Source of the DNA: Holothuria scabra
Lineage: Eukaryota > Echinodermata > Holothuroidea > Aspidochirotida > Holothuriidae
Direction of reading: 5' to 3'
Assembly: GCA_037179385.1 (NCBI GenBank)
Contig: CM074179.1
Location: 75,877,719-75,941,718, forward strand
DNA length: 64,000 nucleotides
In this document: positions 53,476 through 64,000 of the stretch, piece by piece
How the letters are laid out: the number at the start of each line of letters is the position of its first letter
How positions within the stretch are numbered: the stretch's first letter is position 1
Position numbers and translations under genes: made by a program
Notes under the pieces: model-generated
Database searches by the model: none
What the model was told of the DNA's origin: nothing
Seen by the model: the letters and a program-made list of their open reading frames with translations, nothing else

Positions 53476-54364
53476 TGTTTGACAGTGTGTCAGTCGCAAG
53501 ATAGCTTCGCATTTTCGGGACATATGTCGGAACTGCGGGTTACATGCGTGATAGCTACGTGTTACCTGAGCAAGGTTTTCGTCTGGCAGTAGTGGGCATA
53601 TAAATGCCTTTCACGTGGGACAACAGATTATCAAGTAACAAAGATTAACTATAGTGCTGTTCCCACAACTATTTTCCCCAACTAAACTCCGGATCCTGTC
53701 CAGTACCAGCTACATAGTGCAAGAATTTCTTTAAAAGTGCAAGGAATTTTTCTGAGAACGTCAACAACGTGCCCGCAGTCAACCGGCAGAGTACCACCTG
53801 AACAAAAAACAGTAACGGGCCCTCGACATGCGCCCCCCTTTTCCTCGTATGCCTCGGTCCATGCTCTCAGAAATGACGGGCTACACGCAGGTTCGCAGAG
53901 GTTGGCATTAGCAACAACGTTTTTGGCGCACACAAGGCACGCTTCGGTTCTGATCCGATACTCCTCTGTTCCGACGCCTCTATATTCCAACTAAAAATGT
54001 TTACGTTAAGCCTCGGTGTTAGGATAGGAATTGGGTTATGGATAGATCAGGATGGTGTGTAAGGGTTACATGTATATGGACATAGAGACGTTGGACCATA
54101 GATGTGTAAATCCCGCATCTCACATGCACGCACTCCCCGAAATTTCCACGGTTCACCGCCGGCAACATCTTACATTGATAATGGTATACTGCCATCTGCT
54201 TGGTGCTCGGTTGCTCAATATAGGCCTAGGTAATGGAGGGAAAGTAAGACAGTGAGTGGCAACTGGGTAAAATGGTCGTAGCTGCCTAATCCAATAAGCG
54301 TTTTCGGTAATTCGTGGCGCGCAATCTATACCCTGCAGAATCACAGTTACGATGGTGGTAACTG
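53476..54364. other. Unidentified sequence with Cys-rich ORF
   Basis: A minus-strand ORF at 53682-53990 includes ACLVCAKNVVANANLCEPAC and has eight or so Cys; no family is recognised and it may be chance or an exon. Nothing else was seen. Confidence 0.25.
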
Positions 54365-54372
54365 CTAACAGG

Positions 54373-56831
54373 CAGGGGAGGCGCCAGGATTTGCCCGACA
54401 GGGGGACCAAGCTCCCCGACAGGGGGGCCAGAATTTCAAGACCCCGACAAAGGCGATGTTATGTCCCGGTAGAATGTGACTTGACAGAATTTGAGGCGCA
54501 CGGAGCGCGCCGAAATTTTGGGTTTTCTTTTTAACAAATACTTAAAAATCTGGAGTTTATTTGAAGTAAAAATTAAAACTTTTGAAAGAAATTTGGTGGT
54601 ACTATAAAAACTTTTGGGTGGTTATTGAAGACTCTGTCCTTCACAAGGGAAAAATCAAAAACGTTATGGGCCACAGCTGAAATTCTTTTGGGGTTACGCA
54701 TTGAATCGTACAAGACCTACGAACTAAGGCTTCGAGACGAGACTAGAAGTTTGCCCGGATAGTTTTTCCCTTTTTTGAACGGATCTTTGAAAATTAAGAG
54801 CTTATTATAATGTAGAAACTTTGGACTTTAATAAAAGAAAATTTGGTTTTTGGGAAAAATGAAAAATGAAAAATTTGGTTTTTTTTATTAAGTGATATGC
54901 CTTCCAGGAGCAAAATTAGGTAGTATGCCCGGTGATTAACAGAGTTGGCTTTGGTTATTTATTGTACGGAGTATCCATCGAAATTGGAAAACTTTGTCAC
55001 TTTTAACAATCTAAAGCTAATATTGGAGAAAAATTGTAATTTTATAACAGTTTTGGGGTTTTATGGAGGAATCTGACGTTCTCATGAGGAAAATCAAGTA
55101 GGGGGTGATCTGTAGTTTAGTTGAGGTTACTGAATATCATCATGCAGATTTAGGCCCTCGGACTATATTGGAGCATTCTCCCGAGGAAAAAATTTGGCTT
55201 CGCATATATTTGAAGTTTTATATTTTATTTATTGTCATAGGCGTACGGGAGCGTGTCACTTTGGGAGGGGGCATAATAATTCTTTTTCGTCAAAAAAAAT
55301 GTCATCCTGCCCGAACGATTATTTAAGTCGAGGGCACAGATTTTTTTTTTTTTTTTTTTTTTTTAAAATTGAGAACCCCCGGACAGCAGAAAATGGCATT
55401 TCCTGGGCTCGTAACTAGAATTAAAGAAGTCCCCTTTTTTCAGATTTCTTTCGCAATAAAATTATTTTCACTTCATAATAGTGCCCCAAAACGAATAATA
55501 ATTTACAAACACGCATTGCTCTGTTCAGTCATCTGTTCGACTAAAACACTAAGCGCCACCATCAGTTGGCGCGGAGCGTACAGAAAATTGTTAAAAATCT
55601 AACCCCAAAGATAGCCGGAATGGCATTTACCAGACTCGTAACTACAAATGAAGCAGTCGTTATTTTGAGCTTTCCTTCAAAATGAAAGTTTCACTTAAAT
55701 AGAGAAAAAACCCCAACTTGCTAATGATCAGAAAAGTGCCAGATAAAAGGTACTGCTACAATTAGATGTAATGGTCTTGTCTCTTTTCGGGGGGAAACTA
55801 TGCAACGGCATTGAAAACATACTATAATGTTTTTGATTGTATTAAGAATCTTCGTTGAATTCAATTGCAAGTTCAACTAAATAGATGAAATTTTTAACGT
55901 GACTGCCCGAACTCCAGACTATAAATGGTTTTACTCCCAACGTATTTGAAAATGTGTCACGTTACAAGGTGCCTTCAAATAAATTCTCAGTCAGACTTAT
56001 GGGAAAATTTTCCCAAACCACTGTTTATCATTATGTGTAGCTGAAAACGACATGGCCGATACTCATTACCTTTGTGAGAATTCGGCTGTCCGGGCAGGCC
56101 AGATGGCAGACCATTGGGTAGTGCACGCACATGAACAACCTCTCGTCCGTTTTTGTAAGGAGAATTCGGAATTGTGAGTTTCCTTGAAGAATATGGTCTT
56201 CTAGTAAACAAGATCAAGAAGGTCGTCCGAGTGACTACAGACCCACATCTTTTATCGTGGGTCTGTAGATGAAGGCTCCCCGACGAAATTGGATTTTCTC
56301 AACAACAGGGGGTGGGTAGCCCGTCCCCGACGGAGGCATTGCCTTGCACGCACGGATTGAAGATGGGATGAGGGAAAGAAGAGCTAGTAAGAAGTGATTA
56401 AAACCGATTCAGATATGCATTAAAATAACGTTACAAAAGGAAAAAATAGTTCAAAAAGAAAAAAAATCATGGTCATCCATCCAGTAATTTCAGTCTTTTA
56501 CGTTTTTCATGTTTAAGTCTCCCCCAAAAATGCCGTCCTTCCCCGACGGGGGAAGAGATAGGACAAGGTACATAGAATGAGGTTTAACCGAGTTAAGAAG
56601 TGATTTAAAATCGATTCCGATATGTATTAAAATAGCATTACAAAACAAAAAATATGTTCTAGATCGCCCATCCAGTAACTTCAGTCATTGTGGGGTTTTT
56701 TTATTATTTTTTTTTAATTTTTTGGCCTCCCCGACGAAATCGCCGATCTCGCCCGAGGGGGGGGGGGGGGGCGGTGCAGTGTTCCCCGACGGGGGGACCA
56801 TGGCCCCCGGTCCCCGCTGGCGCCACCCCTG
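54373..56831. mobile_element. Non-autonomous hAT-type element, family G, copy 3
   Basis: Starts CAGGGGAGGCGCCAG and ends CTGGCGCCACCCCTG, inverted with one mismatch. It is flanked by the perfect 8-bp duplication CTAACAGG (54365-54372 and 56832-56839). The 2,459 bp have no transposase. Contains one TTGGCGCGGAGCGTAC module (55565), GCGCGCC-GAAATTT words (54502), repeated CCCCGACGG blocks and G runs. A T-run lies at about 55341-55364. Confidence 0.88.
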
Positions 56832-56839
56832 CTAACAGG

Positions 56840-57808
56840 CGTGGCAGTTTTCTGCTTGTTAATCGAAAAAGCATAAGTTTCTATCACTGATCCGTTTTTG
56901 ATCATTTGTAAAATGGTATCTAATAATTACAATTATTGCTTATCAGGCCGGGTATAATTTTATCTTTCACTAGAGAGGAACAATCGCACCGTAAACTTTC
57001 TGTGCAACTGTTGCAAGGTATGCAGTACAGTGTCAATGTTGTACATCACATTAGCAATACTGCAAGTTGCAACATCACACAAGCACCTATTAAAACACCT
57101 ATTTTAGTCTGTGTTATTGACTTGTAATATGTCTTTTAAATGAGCATTTTGATACTGGTGTGTTTGAATTTGAAGCCCATTAGTTTATAGGTACCAGGCC
57201 TGTTTCTAATGCCAACTAGGGTTAGACACTATGCAGACGAACTTTGTTTCTTAAGTGGACAGTGTGAACAGGAAGACAGTGACATGGATTAATATTTTGT
57301 CCAGAGATCTTGGGCAACTGATCTTTTGGACAGAATGTGACATGATAAGAGAGAGACATTAACAACAACAACAAAACAAAAAAGAGCAAACAAACAAAAC
57401 ACCCCTGGTAAGCTGCCCATTCAAACCAGGTTATTTAAGTACATGCATGCTATCATACTGTATATTCAGGTTTTTGTTGAGAGTCAGGGACACCTTTAGC
57501 AACAACTATAAGCCATGACATGATCATGGGCTACAAAAAGCATGATATAGCAAAATCTCTCAGTGCCCTATCTGCAAATGGTATAATAGGATTTATGTCC
57601 AAAAGTGAATTATGCAGCAGTTTGTAGATATGCCCTAGCTATGGCAATTAACTTCAGATGAACAAAGCTTAAGTGCAATAAGCAAAAGAGCCACATGAAA
57701 ACTAAGTCCATCAAACAAGCCATTGTTAGGATGAAATAGTTTGAACAGTATGGGCCTTTACTTAACCAAACTATCCCTGGGCCAGTACCTCTCATCCTAG
57801 GATTTAAG
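56840..57808. other. Gene-poor region, nothing recognised
   Basis: AT-rich, no convincing ORF. Confidence 0.45.
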
Positions 57809-57810
57809 TA

Positions 57811-58059
57811 CACTGTTAAAAAGTTCAGTAACAAAACTCACCAACACTGGGCACATATATCAAAATGCTGAAATTTGGTACAGTTTGCCCAATAAATGTT
57901 TATTAATAGGTTAACCAAGAGGTTGGTTACCAATGAATTGGATATACACCAGCCTCAAGCTAACCAAGTAAACAACAAATATTGGGGGAACTAAATTTAC
58001 ACAATTTGAATATTTTGACGTGTATGTGCCCATTGTTTGGAGGGTTTCATTTTAGAGTG
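57811..58059. mobile_element. Small CACTA/EnSpm-like MITE
   Basis: Starts CACTGTTAAAAAG and ends with TTTTAGAGTG, the inverse of CACTCTAAAA. Flanked by TA on both sides. 249 bp, non-coding, with GTTAACC-type palindromic words inside. Confidence 0.5.
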
Positions 58060-58429
58060 TATGCTGGTTTGTTCTGTGCTGGCCAACCTACTGCCGTCTC
58101 TTGTCAATAAAATTAAACAGTGATTGTTCAAAATGCAGTAGGCACAATCTTATTAAACCTTATTTCTTAACTATATTGCACTTTGGTGTGCATACTGTAG
58201 CTAGCTGTATTTACAGCATATAACCTTTCAATGAAGAGGTACAATAAGTTCAATTACTGTAGCCTACCATAGTCTACCAGTGTAGGTTGATATGGTATTA
58301 CACATCTACGTAGTAACAAGTTCTATTTTCAAAATGGATTTTCTTTTTCAATATGGACAGCTCCTTTCGCATAACTTATTGCCTTTTTTGAAAAAATTAT
58401 AGTCCAATACAAGGTCAGTAAAAGAACTG

Positions 58430-58457
58430 ACTCCTTGTCACATGTGCGACAAGGAGT
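58430..58457. repeat. Perfect 10-bp hairpin, repeated nearby
   Basis: ACTCCTTGTC and GACAAGGAGT form a perfect stem around an 8-base loop. A second, slightly altered copy lies at 58499-58521. Confidence 0.7.
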
Positions 58458-58529
58458 CTTAATTATTTTCAAATTGCCATTTTCTCAGGCAAGGACGGAC
58501 TCCTTGTCACAGGTGCGACAAAGTTATTA

Positions 58530-59270
58530 GGATAAACATGAATCCCAAAGAAAACAGACATATTTGATAAAAAAGGTGAGAAGACGTGGATTTTAGAAAT
58601 CCATATTGAAATTAGAACTTGTTTAGTCCTGTAGCTATAGTAGGGTGATTCAAATGTTTTCAATCTGTTAAAAACCATGCAAGCTAGGTGAGCTTTATAA
58701 TTTCTGTTAATGCAAATACAAATGCTCTGCACTTGTCATTTGAAGACTTCACCCCCATGTTTATTGATAATTTACCTCTCAGTCACAGACCTGATGCACA
58801 ATCGAATTATGTCACACAATTAACTGACTGACAATACATATACAAGACTTCATTTAAGTGTATACAATGTGACAACTAGTACAGTGATGGAAATTACATA
58901 CCGCAAATGACCCTCAGTTGTTTTTTCAATGACCCATTTTGGCCCATTCGGGATAGCCTATAGTGATGAAGGGGAGGGGGTCTCATTCAGGGAAGTGGAA
59001 CATTAATTATCCGTCATACCATGAAGTTATGCAAATACCTAAAGAAATTAAATGCCTGCGGTGAAATTGCAACCTAACAAATTATGTGCTTCCTGAGCTA
59101 CGTAGGCCCACAGGCCTACCTAATAGAGAACGTACCAAAGAGTAAGATTCTCTCTGTAAACATAAATCTTGTGTGGCTTAAGAATTCAGAACATGATGCT
59201 TTGAAAATCACTAGGGGAAATAGCATACCATTCATTATGTACGTGAAGTAATATAGTCTCCCTACCATGC
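58530..59270. other. Gene-poor region, nothing recognised
   Basis: No convincing ORF or RNA gene. Confidence 0.4.
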
Positions 59271-59273
59271 ATG

Positions 59274-59650
59274 CACTGTAAAAAATATGGGGTGACGTTA
59301 CACCAAAAAGTGGGTGCAACCAGGCTACCACCAAAACATGGTGTAACCTTGATGTTTCCCCTTGTGGGGAATATTATGCTTTCCCCAAAAGTTGGGGTGA
59401 CAAAATTCCTCCAGATCCAGGGGAACATTTCCTGTGAATGTGGGAAAATAAGAGGTTTCCTCTTTGGATGGGCAACCTACTTTCCTCTAAACCGTGGGAA
59501 ACTATGCACCCATTCCGGGGAAAGGTCTGTTTTCCTCAACTTTTGGTGGTAGCAGAAGTTGCAACTCAAGAAGTGGGGAAACCTGTTTAGAAACCCCAAT
59601 TAAAGGGTAGCAGAACCCGACAACATGGTAAAGAAAACCCATACTTGGTA
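59274..59650. mobile_element. CACTA-like left end with GGGG-rich interior
   Basis: CACTGTAAAAAATATGGGG at 59274 resembles CACTA/EnSpm ends. The following 350 bases repeat GGGGAAA, GTGGGG and AACC words. A matching right end was not found, so this may be truncated. Confidence 0.35.
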
Positions 59651-60224
59651 ACAAAAAAGTCCTGTAAAATTAAATGTTCCATTAAATTGGCAAAAGTTTT
59701 ATTGATTCACTTCCAGTAACATGCGATTTACTATTTGAGTTGTTAGTAATACGAATGTGCATGATGTTGTTCAATAGACTTAAACATTTACTTTTAATCA
59801 TTACAAGTGCGTTTCTGACAACAGTGCAATCTTTAAAAACGGTACATTTCTACTTTGAAAGTCACCACGAAAATGGTGTCACCACTAGTGAACTGCTAGA
59901 AAAATGAACGGGCCTCATTTTTGTCACGAAAATCTCCGTGTGCAGGTGCTTTTGGACTGGGTAGTTTCGCTCCATCACAAAATTTCCTCCTTGACAAAGT
60001 TGTGGCTACCGACAGGCTTGGAAATCACTGCGACGAGTCAATCATTGAGAAATACTTGAACATTTCATACGTGTTCTTTGAGCCGTCTCCGTCGTCCTTC
60101 GCATTTGTGTTGGTGTGTCGATCAATCTCATCTGAGTAATATAACTAACTAACTAACCGTAGTCCTTCGTCATTACGTTCTAAGTTGTGCCCGATTTTCC
60201 CTGTTGTTTCCAAAAGAATTCAAC

Positions 60225-60385
60225 TGGACTCTTATTCTGGGCTGTAACCGAGTCCACCTAATCCGAGTCCGAGCCAATTCCGATTCCAGTGACCCACATT
60301 CCGGGCCAATTCCGAGTCCAGTACCCCCGAGTCCAAGCCGAGTTCGAGTCCAAAGGATCCGAGTCCGAGCCGAGTCTGAGTCCAT
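60225..60385. repeat. Degenerate GAGTCC/CCGAG tandem-like repeat
   Basis: About fifteen irregularly spaced GAGTCC, CCGAGT or GAGCC words in 160 bases. Reminiscent in style of the GAGTCA arrays at 12.5 and 13.3 kb but without the hAT-type ends. Confidence 0.7.
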
Positions 60386-60429
60386 CTCATTAGTGAATGT
60401 GCTGTTCACTGTACAGTAGCAGCTCAACG

Positions 60430-62714
<2,285 letters not shown>

Positions 62715-62823
62715 TTATGAATACGTTGCACACCAGAGGCATAGTAGAGTGCTCAATACATAAACTGCAGAGCAAAATATAAATAATTACAAAAGAACCG
62801 GTTAGCAGGTATCCATGTTTATT

Positions 62824-62866
62824 CCGCTACTTTAAGTTTCACGGGCAAGACCCGATCGTCAGGCGG
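62824..62866 (-). ncRNA. Hammerhead ribozyme (type I), canonical core, Penelope-C
   Basis: On the minus strand, in order: CCGC (stem I), CTGACGA (exact core box), stem II CGGG-TCTTG-CCCG with a flanking T-T mismatch, GAAA, a tiny stem III ACT/AGT, cleavage triplet GTA, then GCGG closing stem I perfectly. Every invariant core position is present. Small stem III hammerheads are known from Penelope-like elements, where they are thought to process element RNA. It lies about 150 bases after the nuclease stop. Confidence 0.75.
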
Positions 62867-63021
62867 TTGGCATTACGAATGATGGAACATCAAGCATAAC
62901 AAACGACCAGATAGTTTTAAGAATGCAGCCGGCAATTAGTTTAATTGTTAGTAAGGGGGGTTGTACGAAACAAAATAAAACTTAGGCAGTATTAAACACG
63001 ATGGAATGGCACAACTAGTCA

Positions 63022-63372
63022 CTACGGGTTAAGTAAAAATCTTTTTGCGTGCCTGCAAGTTGAAATAAATTCCGAACGTTTGTTGAGAGAGCCACAGCCC
63101 GGTACGCAAATTATAAATACTTTTTCCCAAAGGCAAAGGTCACAGCGTTTGGATGAATTAGTGTAAGGCTTAGCTCTCTTCAGGAATTTCCATGTAATTG
63201 AAAAAGAAATATTTTTATCTTTAAGGGACCAAATGAATTTACTTAACTCAGTGGCATTTCTATATTTTTCATCATTGAAGGAAGTATTGTGATTCCGCCA
63301 TCGGTTTTTAAAAGGCGTTTCGGTTAAGCCAACATAAGTCTGCAGACACAGAAAGAAATACCTATTGTGCAA
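63022..63372 (-). pseudogene. GIY-YIG endonuclease, Penelope-C
   Basis: The minus-strand frame of 116 codons includes [20 protein letters not shown], where the GIY-YIG signature is partly degraded at its first half. It then reads [37 protein letters not shown] and [11 protein letters not shown], the C-terminal Cys/His module typical of this Penelope group. The frame stops at 63022. The N-terminal side joins decayed sequence, so this is a remnant. The module is involved in target DNA nicking in intact elements. Confidence 0.75.
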
Positions 63373-63591
63373 CTTTAATCCGGGCTAAATCTGAAATAAA
63401 AGGAGCTGACTCTGCCCTTCCAGCTCATACAATGTTTTATCCTGAAGAGTGATGTTCTTATGAACCTCACGAAACAAGCTTGTAGATATGACATTTTAAC
63501 TTTTAGATTGACTTTTAGCATTTTATAGTGTATCTGCTCCTACTTTGTTGAGCACTCTACCATCTGTATGGTCCCAACCTTCATATTCCTG

Positions 63592-64000
<409 letters not shown>

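Larger units (their letters stand above)
62715..63590 (-). mobile_element. Penelope-like element, family C, 3' fragment
   Basis: Minus strand: decayed upstream coding sequence (63373-63590), a GIY-YIG domain (63022-63372), a 3' UTR containing a canonical hammerhead fold, then the (TA)n array. It is a third, divergent Penelope lineage in the window and sits between two TA arrays. Confidence 0.75.

Overview
The window is eukaryotic, animal-type genomic DNA and is made almost entirely of transposable elements. There are AT-rich intergenic stretches, long (TA)n arrays, GT-AG exon signals and one clear CUB-domain exon. The element mix is BEL/Pao and Gypsy LTR elements, Penelope-like elements with GIY-YIG endonuclease, L1/Tx1-like and I/Nimb-like LINEs, hAT-type and CACTA/EnSpm-type DNA transposons, and foldback MITEs. 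That mix and the recurrent GCGCGGAGCG and AGGCCTA words fit a marine invertebrate, perhaps an echinoderm; this is an inference and the species cannot be fixed from the sequence.

Layout. 1-2005: 5' part of a Gypsy-like element (LTR end, primer-site-like sequence, gag, start of protease). It is interrupted in frame by a 5'-truncated Penelope-like element (PLE-A, 2005-3718). 4199-4985 (minus): a second Penelope family (PLE-B). 5466-7045: two partial PLE-A copies head to head. 7096-7481: tRNA-like/SINE-like unit. 7806-12460: nothing recognised. 12461-13412: hAT-type element with 8-bp target duplication, packed with TGACTC/GAGTCA words. 13440-14870 (minus): Gypsy integrase remnant and an I/Nimb-like LINE 3' end. 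15940-23735: a BEL/Pao retrotransposon with both LTRs and target duplication GTGCC, disabled by two in-frame stops, a frameshift and an integrase deletion. 24163-24490: foldback element. 25060-25290 (minus): LINE RT fragment. 29680-29867 (minus): CUB exon, the best host-gene candidate. 31395-34104, 35931-37062 and 54373-56831: three members of one non-autonomous hAT-type family, each with an 8-bp target duplication (two perfect, one 7/8). 37667-38285 (minus): unidentified possible exons. 38640-47860 (minus): a decayed reverse-transcriptase-like gene split by a 375-bp MITE and by an 8-kb CACTA/EnSpm-like element (39632-47665). The latter carries a 3 x 1126-bp tandem array, exon-like segments and a 65-bp minisatellite near its right end. 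48187-49569: L1/Tx1-like LINE remnant with a 188-bp MITE nested in it. 49.9-62.5 kb: small foldbacks, CACTA-like MITEs and simple repeats. 62.56-63.8 kb: (TA)n arrays flanking a third Penelope family (PLE-C, minus strand).

The most interesting signal is RNA-level. PLE-C has a hammerhead ribozyme fold with every consensus core position downstream of its GIY-YIG domain. PLE-A and PLE-B carry hammerhead-like folds at the equivalent place, with different departures from the core: a U4-to-C change in all three PLE-A copies, and swapped C3/G8 positions in PLE-B. The second is the nested insertion history at 38.6-47.9 kb, where removing each insertion and one copy of its target duplication brings RT-like coding sequence back together. 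None of the mobile elements looks autonomous as it stands.
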